This document shows, piece after piece, positions 41,747-50,846 of a DNA stretch of 64,000 nt (its first letter is position 1; each line of letters starts with the position of its first letter). The notes below the pieces were generated by a model. It saw nothing but the letters and a program-made list of their open reading frames with translations. It made no database searches and was not told the origin of the DNA. The stretch spans positions 11,798 through 75,797 of the forward strand of contig CAINXK010000127.1 of assembly GCA_903854805.1 (NCBI GenBank), read 5' to 3'. This DNA is from an uncultured Anaerolineae bacterium (lineage in GTDB: Bacteria; Chloroflexota; Anaerolineae; Anaerolineales; Villigracilaceae). The position numbers and the translations under genes were made by a program.

Positions 41747-42310
41747 ATGGAACTATTATTGGGTATTTTTTCCGCATTTGGACTTTCTGCCAGCGCTGGA
41801 TTGAACGCTTATATTCCGCTTTTTACCATCGCGGCTATCGCTCACTACACCGACTGGTTCAAACTTAACCCGCCATATGACAATCTGGGTAACCCATGGA
41901 TCATGATCCTGCTGGGGATATTGATCATCATTGAATTTCTGGCCGATAAAATTCCCGCTTTCAATCATTTCAATGACCTTCTCCAGACTTTTGTGCGGCC
42001 CGTTGCCGGGGCAATTGTTTTTGCTGCGTCTGCCAAGGTGCTGACTGGAGTCAGCCCAGTGCTCTCGCTGGCTTGTGGGCTGATTGTGGCTGGCAGCGTA
42101 CACGTGGCCAAAGCAGGCCTAATGCGCCCGGCAGTGACTGCCACCACAGGGGGAGCAGGCAATATACCGGTAAGCATCGCTGAAGATATTATTTCAACAG
42201 TCACGTCTATTTTAGCCGTGGTCGTTCCTGTCATTGTTGCCTGCCTGTTTATCGTATTCACAGCCTTAATAATCTTATGGCTATGGCGACGCTCGCATGC
42301 GCACACTTAA
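41747..42310 (+). CDS. DUF4126 family membrane protein
   Basis: 187 aa with five or six hydrophobic segments. The N-terminal FGLSASAGLNAYIPLF and the central DKIPAFNHFNDLLQTFVRP match DUF4126, integral membrane proteins of unknown function. It is followed 26 bases later by a 61-aa membrane peptide gene. Confidence 0.8.
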   Translation: MELLLGIFSAFGLSASAGLNAYIPLFTIAAIAHYTDWFKLNPPYDNLGNPWIMILLGILIIIEFLADKIPAFNHFNDLLQTFVRPVAGAIVFAASAKVLTGVSPVLSLACGLIVAGSVHVAKAGLMRPAVTATTGGAGNIPVSIAEDIISTVTSILAVVVPVIVACLFIVFTALIILWLWRRSHAHT

Positions 42311-42336
42311 ACCCACTTTTCTGGAGGAGAAATCTT

Positions 42337-42522
42337 ATGTCAATGTCTGAATCTCTGCCTGCCGAACCGAAAAAGAACCGTACCGGCATAATCATAGCGG
42401 TAGTTTTAATCGTACTGTGCTGTTGTTGTGTAGTCGGTGGCGGTATTGGCTACTGGCTATGGAATAATGGTGACAGCCTGATACCCACTGGCGCGCTAAT
42501 AAAGTCACTTAGCACCTTGTAG
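42337..42522 (+). CDS. Small membrane protein with a CCCC cluster (61 aa)
   Basis: Starts at the ATG at 42337, behind GGAGGAG. Basic segment (PKKNRTG), one membrane helix (IIIAVVLIVL) running into four consecutive cysteines, then VVGGGIGYWLW and a short tail. Similar short Cys-rich single-helix proteins are common in Chloroflexota; function unknown. Probably co-transcribed with the DUF4126 gene and ended by the hairpin at 42531-42567. Confidence 0.6.
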   Translation: MSMSESLPAEPKKNRTGIIIAVVLIVLCCCCVVGGGIGYWLWNNGDSLIPTGALIKSLSTL

Positions 42523-42530
42523 TGGCATCA

Positions 42531-42567
42531 TTAAAACAGCCTGGACTTATCGTTCAGGCTGTTTTAA
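42531..42567. terminator. Bidirectional terminator between convergent genes
   Basis: 13-bp stem (42531-42543 with 42555-42567) flanked by A- and T-runs. Its right arm lies within the last codons of the minus-strand DUF402 gene, so that gene's stop codon is inside the loop. Confidence 0.7.
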
Positions 42568-43002
42568 TTTAAATATTTTTTGCAATTCTGCCAGCGCCTG
42601 GAGCGCTCTTTTACGCGTGGGAATATCCAGACTGACACTTTCGAATTCATCTTCATCAAGCACATGCTGAACGCCATCTGCGGTAACCCATAAATCCAGC
42701 GCCAGATCAATATAAGAAATTGTTTCGGGAGCATCCCAAACCGCCGGGCGACCGACATTACAATACCAACCCTTAAGAGCATCATCATCGCGGTCATGGA
42801 TCTCGAAAATGTTATACCAACGGTCTGTATAAAAAGTCTCTACAAACCGGTCGTCCCGTTTTAGCATTATGCCCTGAAAAGGCATGTCGTCTCGATTGAA
42901 ACGAGCTTCAAGCCTGACAAAGTTCGCACCACATTCCAATAGTTCGCCAGTGTACTCCCAGGTTATTTGATTTTTCTCATTACGCTTTCGTACTGAAATC
43001 AT
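42547..43002 (-). CDS. DUF402 (FomD-like) protein, last gene of the thiamine operon
   Basis: 151 aa. The motifs WYNIFEIHDRDD, GWYCNVGRP and YIDLALDLWVTADG followed by LDEDEFE are those of DUF402. Members hydrolyse nucleoside di- or triphosphates or nucleotide-linked phosphonates in the cases studied, using acidic residues and divalent metal. Its start overlaps the end of the transporter ATPase gene by four bases (ATGA). Position behind thiamine genes hints at a role with phosphorylated thiamine or nucleotide by-products, which is inference only. Confidence 0.82.
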   Translation of the reverse strand: MISVRKRNEKNQITWEYTGELLECGANFVRLEARFNRDDMPFQGIMLKRDDRFVETFYTDRWYNIFEIHDRDDDALKGWYCNVGRPAVWDAPETISYIDLALDLWVTADGVQHVLDEDEFESVSLDIPTRKRALQALAELQKIFKLKQPER

Positions 43003-43988
43003 ATAACCTCCATTTTCAAAACCTTGAGTTTAATCGCCTGGCCCACTCTTGGTGCACTATTCAGATAAAAATACAGGCGGCTATCCAACTCAACCCGAAA
43101 ATCAAGTCCTCTAAAGACCACATCAGTCACTATACCGGTCAGCGTTTCGCCAGCCTCAACTATCTCAGCTTGTGGGCGTAAGAGCAGGGTGATTTGCGAG
43201 CCAACCGGCCGGTCTGTCTGAAAAGGAAAAACTCCAAGCGGGGTTTTAACAGCCTGATCCAGCAATACCCCCTGAACCAGATTGCCCAGTCCAAGAAAAG
43301 ACGCCACCCAGGCGTTGGCTGGTCTTGAATAGACTTCAGGCGCGCTGCCCACTTGCACCACACGGCCTTCATGCAAAAGGATGACCGTATCCGCGATTGT
43401 AAAGGCTTCTTGCTGATCGTGGGTAACATAGATGGCCGGAATGCCGCTGCGATGCAAAATTCCGCGCAACTCTTCGATCAAACTCTCACGCAGAGCTCTA
43501 TCCAGGGCACCGAGAGGCTCATCCAGCATCAACAAACCTGGCTGGGTGGCAATGGCGCGGGCTAGCGCCACTCTTTGTTGCTCACCACCGGAAAGCTCGG
43601 TTACCCGGCGTTGCGCAAGCACAGTCAGATTGGTCTGCTTCATAACCTCTGCTACGCGTGTTTCGATTTTATTTTGCATCCATCCGTGCATTCGCAGACC
43701 AAAGGCCACATTCGCAAAGACATCCAGGTGAGGAAAAAGTGCGTAATCCTGAAACATCAACCCGAAATTGCGCTGGTGTGCAGAAACACTGGCAAGACTG
43801 CGCCCCTGCCAGAGCACATCACCACGCTCGGCGATTTCCAACCCGGCAATAATGCGTAAGATGGTACTTTTACCAGAGCCCGAGGCTCCCAGCAAACAAA
43901 TCGTCTCACCAGCTGCAATAGAAAAGGAAACTCCTTTCAGAAGCGGCTGGCCACCATACGTTTTGTGGAGATTTACAACTTCTAACAT
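42999..43988 (-). CDS. thiQ: Thiamine-type ABC transporter ATPase
   Basis: 329 aa. Walker A GASGSGKST, Q-loop (FGLMFQDYALF), signature LSGGEQQRVALARA, Walker B LLMLDEPLGALD, switch His (YVTHDQ), and a C-terminal TOBE-like domain (~240-329). It energises uptake through the ThiP-like permease encoded 14 bases upstream. It is longer than enterobacterial ThiQ (~230 aa) because of the TOBE domain, and resembles iron or spermidine importer ATPases (FbpC/PotA). Thiamine as substrate is inferred from the riboswitch and operon. Confidence 0.8.
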   Translation of the reverse strand: MLEVVNLHKTYGGQPLLKGVSFSIAAGETICLLGASGSGKSTILRIIAGLEIAERGDVLWQGRSLASVSAHQRNFGLMFQDYALFPHLDVFANVAFGLRMHGWMQNKIETRVAEVMKQTNLTVLAQRRVTELSGGEQQRVALARAIATQPGLLMLDEPLGALDRALRESLIEELRGILHRSGIPAIYVTHDQQEAFTIADTVILLHEGRVVQVGSAPEVYSRPANAWVASFLGLGNLVQGVLLDQAVKTPLGVFPFQTDRPVGSQITLLLRPQAEIVEAGETLTGIVTDVVFRGLDFRVELDSRLYFYLNSAPRVGQAIKLKVLKMEVI

Positions 43989-44002
43989 AATATTCCGAAT
44001 CC

Positions 44003-45721
44003 TTAAAACTCACTCGTTCCAGGCAAACGCAACCGCTCGATGACCAGAATGCCAAGACCACAGACCAGCATAAGAATGGTGGCCATAGCCATGGCCTGCC
44101 CATAATTCATTCCACCTGGTTGGGATAAAAAGCGATAGATTGCAGTTGGCAGAGTGGGGTATTCTGGTCTCGCGAGGATGGAAGCTGCCCCAAATTCACC
44201 TAATGAAACCGTAAAAGCAAAAGCCCCGGCAGTGACTGCCGCCCTGGAAATAATGGGCCAATCAACGTTTTTCCAGATTTGCCAGCGCGAAGCACCCAGT
44301 ACAGCCGCAACCTCACGATAGCGGTTCGGGATTTGAGCAAGAGCAGCCTGCAGACTGCGAATAACAAATGGTAGCGCAATCGTGGTGTGGACAAGCGGCA
44401 CAAGGAATGGAGAAGTCAATAAGGTGGCGTGACCAGTATTTAACAGCCAGGTTTCAGGGAGCAAGGGCCGGTTAAAAGTTAGGATATAACCCAATCCCAA
44501 GGTGACTGATGAAGCGCCAAGCGGCAGCATTAAGAGTGGGTCGATCCATTTTTCCAGCTTGCCTGGACGGGCCAGGGCTGATGCAGCTGGAAAGCCCAGC
44601 AAAAGTGAGAGACATACCGTCAAAAGCGCATACGCCAACGAATTGCGTGCTGCCAAAAATGGCGGTACATAAAACAAAGCCGCGCGCCGATTAATTAACA
44701 ATTCACTGTAATAATCAAGGGTCAGTCCGGGAGCAGATCGGGAAAGATTTGCCCGCTCAGGCTCAAGACGGGAAATCGAACGAAAAGGCAGTGCCAGCAA
44801 GGGGAGAGAGAAAAACAAGATCATAAACAAAAGCAGACCAGCCACATAAAATTTTTGCCAGCGCGCGCGCGGTTTCTGGACATTCAACCAGGCTGCGCGC
44901 GGCCTGACAACGCTGGTAACTCCTGCAATATACCGGCCATAAATGGCAGAAAAAACCAACGTACAGAGCAGCTGGATAAGCGAGAGTAACGAAGCCGCTG
45001 GTAAATTGAGCATCTGCAAAGCCTGGATGTAGATCTCCACTTCCAAGGTGGAAAACTTGGGGCCACCCAATAGCAATATAACCCCATAGCTGGTGAAATC
45101 GAAAAGAAAAACAAGCAAGCTGGCAGCAAAGATCGAAGGTCTCAGCAACGGCAGTGTCACATGCATGAGAGTCTGAAATGGCGATGCCCCCAATGAGCGG
45201 GCCGCATCAGTTAGACGAACATCCAATGAGGCCCAGGCGTTTCCAACGATGCGAATCACGATAGTGGCATTATAAAAAACATGCGCTACCAGTACAGCCG
45301 TGAGAGTTCCAACAAATACCACGGGAGGCTGTTCGAGATGAAATAAGGTCATGAGCCCAAGGTTTACCCAACCACGCGGCCCGAGCAACGCCGTGAAACC
45401 CGCCGCCACAACTACCGTGGGTAGCATAAATGGGACGGCCGTCAGCGCACGAAAAATAGCTTTGAATGGAAAATCAAAACGTGCAAAGAGCTGCGCAAGT
45501 GGCAAGCCAAGCACCAGCGTGAGAAACGTGGAAAGGGCAGCCTGATAAAAAGTAAAACCTAAAACAGCAAGAGTTCGTAAAAAAAACTGTTCTGATGTGG
45601 AAAAGAATGCTAAATCGAACCCTCGAGCAATGATTCGCAACAGAGGATAGAAAAAGAACAACCCCAGGAATGCAGCCGGAGCCAGCCAGGGGAGCAGACG
45701 ACGAAACGGGTGAATAGCCAA
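44003..45721 (-). CDS. thiP: Thiamine-type ABC transporter permease, two fused halves
   Basis: 572 aa with about twelve membrane helices and two copies of the binding-protein-dependent permease EAA loop (around DAARSLGASPFQTLMHVTLPL and YREVAAVLGASRWQIWKNV). Such fused permeases serve ThiP and FbpB systems. The frame opens only after a stop just upstream and no ATG or GTG precedes the first helix, so TTG at 45721 is the start, without a clear Shine-Dalgarno. It is separated from the binding-protein gene by a 113-base gap holding a stem-loop, a usual device for making less permease than binding protein. Confidence 0.8.
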   Translation of the reverse strand: MAIHPFRRLLPWLAPAAFLGLFFFYPLLRIIARGFDLAFFSTSEQFFLRTLAVLGFTFYQAALSTFLTLVLGLPLAQLFARFDFPFKAIFRALTAVPFMLPTVVVAAGFTALLGPRGWVNLGLMTLFHLEQPPVVFVGTLTAVLVAHVFYNATIVIRIVGNAWASLDVRLTDAARSLGASPFQTLMHVTLPLLRPSIFAASLLVFLFDFTSYGVILLLGGPKFSTLEVEIYIQALQMLNLPAASLLSLIQLLCTLVFSAIYGRYIAGVTSVVRPRAAWLNVQKPRARWQKFYVAGLLLFMILFFSLPLLALPFRSISRLEPERANLSRSAPGLTLDYYSELLINRRAALFYVPPFLAARNSLAYALLTVCLSLLLGFPAASALARPGKLEKWIDPLLMLPLGASSVTLGLGYILTFNRPLLPETWLLNTGHATLLTSPFLVPLVHTTIALPFVIRSLQAALAQIPNRYREVAAVLGASRWQIWKNVDWPIISRAAVTAGAFAFTVSLGEFGAASILARPEYPTLPTAIYRFLSQPGGMNYGQAMAMATILMLVCGLGILVIERLRLPGTSEF

Positions 45722-45776
45722 TAGGAAAGCCCGATCTTTGTACCCCGCAGATACCCGGGGCTAGATGGGAAAAGTA

Positions 45777-45824
45777 CGGAGCACGCAGGGAATAAGATTT
45801 GCACAAAATCCCGGCATGCTCCGT
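45777..45824 (-). promoter_or_regulatory. Intercistronic stem-loop between thiB and thiP
   Basis: ACGGAGCA (45777-45784) pairs with TGCTCCGT (45817-45824) and a further five or six pairs continue inward, so about 14 of 16 positions pair. It lies just after the thiB stop and probably stabilises the thiB message or reduces read-through. Confidence 0.5.
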
Positions 45825-45834
45825 CCAATTGAGA

Positions 45835-46950
45835 TTAACGCAACACAGCCTGAGTCCAGGCTTCGATCCAGGTATCACGATTGGCAGCAAGTTCTGCCGG
45901 GTTGGTGGCTGGCTCATTTGCAGGTTGGGAGAACTTCGTGAATACTTCGGGAAGAACAGCCTGTCTATTAACCGGGTAAACAAACATGGTCAACGGCATC
46001 CCTTCCTGGAAGGGTACATCGAGCATGAAATCGATAAATTTTTCAGCCAGATCCCGGTTCCTGGTACCAGCCAGGATGCCGACAAATTCCACCTGGCGGA
46101 AACAGGTGCCCGGGGCATTGATGGTAGCAGTCGGAGAATCATTCAGGGGCGTGGCAGAAAAAGCCACTTCGGCAGCCGGACTGGATGCATAGGACACTAC
46201 CATGGGCTGAGGGCCACTGCCCGATGATGCACTGAAATTGGTGTAATAAGCTGTTTCCCAACCATCAACAACCACCACCCCATTAGCCCTGAGTGCTTTC
46301 CAATAATCAAGGTAACCGGGATCCCCATATTTTTGAACAGTGGCCAGGAGGAAAGCCAGTCCGGGGGAAGAAGTCGCTGGGTTTTCAACTACAAACAAAC
46401 CATTGTATTCCGGCTTTATCAAATCATCGAGTGACGCTGGCACATTCAGCCCATTTTTAGCAAAGAAAGCCTTTGAATAATTAATGCACACATCACTATA
46501 ATCCACGGGAAGCGCGCGATTCTTAAGATCAAGCTTGAAATCATCAGGGATGAGATCAAGCATTGGAGACGGATAAGATTCGAAGATACTCGCATCGATG
46601 GCACGCGAGAGAAAGGTGTTATCAACACCATAGAAGACATCTGCAAGAGGCGCATCCTTCGAGATAATGGCTTTGCTCAGGGCCGCTCCGGCATCGCCTG
46701 ATTTTAGAAATGTGATTTTGACATTGTTGGCCTGCTCAAACTCCTGGATAACTCCTTCACTGGCAGAGAAAGAGTCGTGAGTCATTACCGTCAACGTACG
46801 CAATTCGCCGGCCGACACAGCAGGTGCAAACGGCGTTGGGGGCATGTCAGTTGGTAGAGCAGTCGCCTGACTGTCATCAACTGTAGTCACAGAACCACAG
46901 GATACCAAAAAAAGACTAATAAGCGCAAAAGTTAAGAGAAATCGTTTCAT
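45835..46950 (-). CDS. thiB: Thiamine-binding lipoprotein (ThiB-like)
   Basis: 371 aa from the ATG at 46950 (AGAGG six bases upstream; an in-frame ATG at 46971 is less likely). Signal peptide with lipobox LVSC, a Thr/Pro-rich spacer, then a periplasmic-binding-protein fold. ThiB-type features include TLTVMTHDSF near the mature N-terminus and the VVDGWETAYYTNF and PMVVSYASSPAAEV segments. It would capture thiamine or its phosphates outside the membrane and deliver them to the ThiP-like permease. Confidence 0.85.
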   Translation of the reverse strand: MKRFLLTFALISLFLVSCGSVTTVDDSQATALPTDMPPTPFAPAVSAGELRTLTVMTHDSFSASEGVIQEFEQANNVKITFLKSGDAGAALSKAIISKDAPLADVFYGVDNTFLSRAIDASIFESYPSPMLDLIPDDFKLDLKNRALPVDYSDVCINYSKAFFAKNGLNVPASLDDLIKPEYNGLFVVENPATSSPGLAFLLATVQKYGDPGYLDYWKALRANGVVVVDGWETAYYTNFSASSGSGPQPMVVSYASSPAAEVAFSATPLNDSPTATINAPGTCFRQVEFVGILAGTRNRDLAEKFIDFMLDVPFQEGMPLTMFVYPVNRQAVLPEVFTKFSQPANEPATNPAELAANRDTWIEAWTQAVLR

Positions 46951-46992
46951 TATTACCTCTTTGATAATCAATTCTTTGGGACGCCCCGCATG

Positions 46993-47637
46993 TTATTGCG
47001 GAGTGCGAATATGAATACACAGCAGCAAACCACTACTCAGATTAATACTGGCCGAACGGGCTAGCATCTGGTTGCTAATGCTGCGAGTACGATGGGGAAG
47101 GAGTGTTTCCTGATTCAGTGAATACAACAAACCATTAGTGCTGACACCCTCAACCGGGTTACCCCAGGGAATAAACGAGACAGTGTCACCGGGAGCACCC
47201 TGAATCTCGGCCTTGCCTGTAACAAAAAAAGCTTCGGTAAGACCATCTTCGAGGCGCACGTCCACCTGGCTCACATCCGGGTTCGAAAGCATGGCTATAT
47301 TCCCTAGAATCTGGTCAAGCCGCCCACCAAAAGCGCCAAAAATTATTACAGGCTTATATCCGGCGTTCAGAGCATACAAAAGAGCCAATTCCAGATCGGT
47401 TTCATCTTTTTCGGGCGGGAAGCGCAGCAAACTGACATGCAAATTGCTAAAATCACGTAGTTCAGCATCCGTCAATGAATCCATATCGCCAATAATAACA
47501 GATGGAACGACCCCGGCAGTAAGAGCATGCCGGGCACCACCATCAGCAGCAATCACCACATCGTCAGACCTAATCATCGACCGGATAAGATCCGGGTGAA
47601 TAAAGTCGCCGTTGGCAAAAATCAATGCTCTCGGCAT
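46993..47637 (-). CDS. thiN: Thiamine pyrophosphokinase
   Basis: 214 aa. Converts imported thiamine to thiamine pyrophosphate with ATP. Motifs: ANGDFIHPD, VVIAADGGARHAL, VIIGDMDSL, FPPEKDETDLELAL and GAFGGRLDQILGN, all typical of the TPK catalytic domain; the C-terminal thiamine-binding part follows. It is the first gene after the TPP riboswitch. Its Shine-Dalgarno (GGAGG at 47652-47648) is in the 3' arm of the expression-platform hairpin, ten bases before the ATG, so TPP binding can shut off both transcription and translation. Confidence 0.92.
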   Translation of the reverse strand: MPRALIFANGDFIHPDLIRSMIRSDDVVIAADGGARHALTAGVVPSVIIGDMDSLTDAELRDFSNLHVSLLRFPPEKDETDLELALLYALNAGYKPVIIFGAFGGRLDQILGNIAMLSNPDVSQVDVRLEDGLTEAFFVTGKAEIQGAPGDTVSFIPWGNPVEGVSTNGLLYSLNQETLLPHRTRSISNQMLARSASINLSSGLLLCIHIRTPQ

Positions 47638-47642
47638 AATAA

Positions 47643-47668
47643 AACAACCTCCGCAGCAGGAGGTTGTT
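47643..47668 (-). terminator. TPP-riboswitch expression-platform hairpin
   Basis: 10-bp stem (47668-47659 with 47652-47643), 6-base loop, followed by TTATT. It works as a terminator-like stem and also masks the GGAGG ribosome-binding site of the kinase gene. Confidence 0.7.
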
Positions 47669-47675
47669 TGTTAGC

Positions 47676-47768
47676 CGACAATTCCCTCCGCCGGTATTGA
47701 CCGGATCAGGTGATGCGGGTCGAGGGCAATGCCCTCCTCTCAGCCCTGCAACGGGCTCCCCGATAGTA
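47676..47768 (-). promoter_or_regulatory. TPP riboswitch (THI element)
   Basis: Reading the minus strand, the conserved TPP aptamer pieces occur in order: GGGGAGCCC, GGGCTGAGA, ACCCGCA, ACCTGATCCGG, AATACCGGCGGAGGGAA. This matches the two helical arms that bind the pyrimidine and the pyrophosphate of thiamine pyrophosphate. It controls thiN and the thiamine importer downstream. Upstream, TTGCGA-18-TAATAC (about 47808-47779) is a possible promoter. Confidence 0.93.
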
Positions 47769-47876
47769 CTGTATTATCTATCCGATTTATTGTATCGCAA
47801 AAAGAAGCCCCGCTACTCCTTTTGCCAGAAATCTAAGAAAATTATAATGTGCGCAGAAGCATAGCCGGGCTGGGTC

Positions 47877-48542
47877 TCAAGCCTGACCACCCTGAGTCTC
47901 GCGATATTCACCAGTCACTACAAAAACGGTTCTTTCGCAAATATTGGTAACACGGTCAGCAAAACGTTCAAGATTGTGTGCAGCCCATAAAAGCCAGTTG
48001 GCACGTTCAATACTCTTGGGGTCAGCAATGATATATGTCATCAATTCGTGATAGACCTGGTTGTAAAGCTGATCAACCTCATCATCTTCCAAAGGTATAA
48101 GACTCGCAGCTTCGGCATCTTCATTGACAAAAGCAGCCAGGGAGCGATGCAGCATACTGGTCGCTTTATCTGCCATGAGGGGGATGTCAATTAGCGGTTT
48201 CAGAAGTAACTGATCACCCATTCGGACATTGATGACACCGATACCCTTGGCATAATCACCCATACGCTCAAGCTCACTGATCACTTCCAAAATAGAAGCA
48301 ATTACACGCAGGTCACGAGCCATCGGCTGTTGGGTGGCAATCAGTACCATGACACGGTTTTCGAGAGAGAAACGCATCTCATTGATCTGCGCATCTCCTC
48401 TGATCACTCTATGTGACCAGTCGATATCACGCTTTTTCAGTGCGTCAACTGCATCAAGCAACGCCTGCTCCACCAGACTGCCCAGGATTAGAATTTCATC
48501 TTTTAGTTCTTGAATTTCGTGTTCAAAAGTTGTCCGAGCCAT
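47877..48542 (-). CDS. phoU: Phosphate-transport regulator
   Basis: 221 aa from the ATG at 48542, with TTGGAGA upstream. All-helical PhoU protein made of two three-helix repeats with the (E/D)-x3-D-type metal motifs (for example RDLRVIASILEVISELERMGDYAKGI and the second copy ending ERFADRVTNICERT). PhoU damps phosphate uptake through Pst and signals sufficiency to the Pho kinase. Last gene of the pst operon, 69 bases after arsC. Confidence 0.92.
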   Translation of the reverse strand: MARTTFEHEIQELKDEILILGSLVEQALLDAVDALKKRDIDWSHRVIRGDAQINEMRFSLENRVMVLIATQQPMARDLRVIASILEVISELERMGDYAKGIGVINVRMGDQLLLKPLIDIPLMADKATSMLHRSLAAFVNEDAEAASLIPLEDDEVDQLYNQVYHELMTYIIADPKSIERANWLLWAAHNLERFADRVTNICERTVFVVTGEYRETQGGQA

Positions 48543-48611
48543 ATCATTCTCCAATTATGAGCGTGGCGAAGAGTATCGCCCTGATCGTTAATAGCGGTTT
48601 ATAAGTTCTGG

Positions 48612-49067
48612 TTAGGCAGTTTTGTGAAGCATGGCAGGCTCAAGACCCTGTTCGCGCAACCAGGTCTGGATTTTCTCTGACATCTGATCGCGAATGGCAC
48701 GCACCTTGGGTAAAACTTCATTTTCGGTACCAGTCAGAGTCGCCGGATCTTCAAATGGCCAGTACATGTGCTTACCCATATTCAGGAAAACACGCGGGCA
48801 CTGCTCTTCAGCATTGCCACAAACTGTCACAGTATATGCAAAAACGAGCTTCCCCAAATAATCACTCACATTTTTAGGAGCTTGTCCATCCATCGTCAAG
48901 CCAATTTCACGCATCACCTGGCGCGCAAGTGGATGGATTTCGGCCTTTGGTGTTAATCCGGCACTAAACACATCAAAGTGGTCACCTGCGTATGCCCGTA
49001 ATAAGGCTTCACCAATTTGACTGCGGGCAGAGTTTCCTGTGCAAAGAAAGAGAAATTTTGGTTTCAT
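48612..49067 (-). CDS. arsC: Arsenate reductase, thioredoxin-coupled type
   Basis: 151 aa of the low-molecular-weight tyrosine phosphatase fold. Catalytic P-loop CTGNSARS starting at Cys9, with resolving Cys83 and Cys90 and acid Asp107 in WPFEDP; these spacings match the thioredoxin-dependent ArsC of Gram-positive plasmids (10/82/89). It reduces arsenate to arsenite. No ars pump or ArsR is nearby; instead the gene sits between pstB and phoU, which makes sense because arsenate enters by the phosphate transporter. Protein phosphatase activity is a less likely alternative given the conserved cysteine pair. Confidence 0.88.
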   Translation of the reverse strand: MKPKFLFLCTGNSARSQIGEALLRAYAGDHFDVFSAGLTPKAEIHPLARQVMREIGLTMDGQAPKNVSDYLGKLVFAYTVTVCGNAEEQCPRVFLNMGKHMYWPFEDPATLTGTENEVLPKVRAIRDQMSEKIQTWLREQGLEPAMLHKTA

Positions 49068-49080
49068 TTAAGTTTTCCTT

Positions 49081-49899
49081 TTACCCAAAGCGCCCAGTTA
49101 CATAATCTTCAGTACGTTTCTCTTTTGGATTTGTAAAAATACGCTGCGTATTATCGAACTCGATCATACAACCCGAACGATGATCGTCAATCATCATCAT
49201 GGCAGTGTAATCTGAAACGCGAGCAGCTTGCTGCATATTATGAGTGACGATGATAATGGTGTAATCCTTGACGATATCATGCATCAATTCTTCAATCTTC
49301 AAAGTGGATATCGGATCAAGAGCTGATGCAGGTTCATCCATCAGGATTATCTCCGGTTCAACTGCCAGCGCACGGGCAATGCACAACCGTTGTTGCTGCC
49401 CACCAGAAAGGGCAGCCCCAGATTGATGGAGCTTATCTTTCACTTCATCCCAAAGTGCAGCTTGCCGCAAGCTCTTTTCAACGATTTGGTCAAGATCGTT
49501 CTTCGCACGGATACCATACAGACGCGGCCCGTAGGCAACATTGTCATGGATGGATTTTGGAAATGGATTGGGGCGTTGAAAAACCATTCCTACCCGGCGG
49601 CGCACATCGACAACATCAACACCCTTGGACAGAATGCTGCTGCCATCCAGTAGAATATCGCCTTCAATTCGAGTATGCGGGGTCAAGTCATTCATGCGAT
49701 TGAATGAGCGCAAAAGGGTTGATTTACCACAACCTGAAGGTCCGATAATAGCTGTGATCTTATTGGCATAGACAGAAAGATTAATTTCTGTGAGTGCGCG
49801 GAATTTCCCGTAATATACCGACAGATTTTTTACTTCGACCTTGATCCCCAAGCTTACGTTGGTCTCGGAATGAGAAAGTGGAGCAATATTAAGCGCCAT
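49081..49899 (-). CDS. pstB: Phosphate ABC transporter ATPase
   Basis: 272 aa from the ATG at 49899, two bases after the pstA stop and behind GAGG. Walker [10 protein letters not shown], PstB-type Q-loop region ([19 protein letters not shown]), signature [14 protein letters not shown] and Walker [13 protein letters not shown]. It powers high-affinity phosphate uptake. The longer in-frame reading from 49998 would run back into pstA and is rejected. Confidence 0.95.
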   Translation of the reverse strand: MALNIAPLSHSETNVSLGIKVEVKNLSVYYGKFRALTEINLSVYANKITAIIGPSGCGKSTLLRSFNRMNDLTPHTRIEGDILLDGSSILSKGVDVVDVRRRVGMVFQRPNPFPKSIHDNVAYGPRLYGIRAKNDLDQIVEKSLRQAALWDEVKDKLHQSGAALSGGQQQRLCIARALAVEPEIILMDEPASALDPISTLKIEELMHDIVKDYTIIIVTHNMQQAARVSDYTAMMMIDDHRSGCMIEFDNTQRIFTNPKEKRTEDYVTGRFG

Positions 49900-49901
49900 G
49901 A

Positions 49902-50846
49902 CTAACCTCGCAACTTCTTCGCCCGGCTGGCAATCCATAGGCGAGCAATAATATTCAAGAGTAAGACAAAAATCATCAACACCAGCGCCACGCCCCAAGA
50001 CTGGGAGACACGTTCGGGATATGGTTGGGAAGCATATTTCCAGAGCGTTAGCGGTAGAGAATCCAGGGGTTGGTCAATAACTCGCTCCATGATCCTGAGA
50101 AAGCCCTGCTTTCCCTGTACGCCACTCGTAACAATTTGGCTGACATTGTAGCGTTCATTGCCCAGAGCAGTAAAAAGCAAAGGCGCGGTCTCTCCCATGG
50201 CGCGTGCGAGTGCCAATAAAAAACCTGTCACAATTCCGCTAAATGCTGCCGGAAAAAGCACGCTAAAAGATGTTTTCCACTCGGCTGCGCCAAGAGCAAG
50301 GGAACCTTCGCGCAACGTGTGTGGCACAAGCTTAAGCATTTCCTCGGTGGTACGAATAATGGTAGGCAGCATCAGGATGGCCAAAGCCACGCCTCCCGCC
50401 AAGCCGGAGTAATGCCCCATCGGCTTAACCATCAGAGCGTAAACAAACAGACCAATAACAATGGATGGCACACCTGATAGCACGTCGGTGCTAAAGCGCA
50501 GGGCGATCCCGAGCGGTGTATTAGGATAACGTGAAGCATAAAAAGCAGCCAATACGCCCGGGGGCAGAGCAAACAAGGCTGCCAAAATGGTGACAATCAG
50601 CGTGCCCTGGATGGCATGTAGAACACCACCACCTGCCATGCCTACTGGTCGCGGAAGCTGAGTAAAAAATTCAATATTCAGGCTCGGCGCACCCATGTAA
50701 ATGACGTAACCCACAATCCAGAACAAGGGCACAAGCGCCAACAGGGTTGCAAAGCCAGTCAAACCAATCATCAAGGCATTAACTGATTTACGGTTTTGCA
50801 AGCGTGCTTGATAACCCTTCGCAATTTTCTCTGAAAACCTGCTCAT
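49902..50846 (-). CDS. pstA: Phosphate ABC transporter permease PstA
   Basis: 314 aa with six membrane helices and the permease EAA loop ([20 protein letters not shown]). The family motif [12 protein letters not shown] is present. Its start overlaps the pstC stop by four bases (ATGA), so the two permeases are translationally coupled. Confidence 0.94.
   Translation of the reverse strand: MSRFSEKIAKGYQARLQNRKSVNALMIGLTGFATLLALVPLFWIVGYVIYMGAPSLNIEFFTQLPRPVGMAGGGVLHAIQGTLIVTILAALFALPPGVLAAFYASRYPNTPLGIALRFSTDVLSGVPSIVIGLFVYALMVKPMGHYSGLAGGVALAILMLPTIIRTTEEMLKLVPHTLREGSLALGAAEWKTSFSVLFPAAFSGIVTGFLLALARAMGETAPLLFTALGNERYNVSQIVTSGVQGKQGFLRIMERVIDQPLDSLPLTLWKYASQPYPERVSQSWGVALVLMIFVLLLNIIARLWIASRAKKLRG

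Noticed and set aside
48612..49067. Protein tyrosine phosphatase
   Set aside because: The Cys83/Cys90 pair and its spacing are those of thioredoxin-coupled arsenate reductase.
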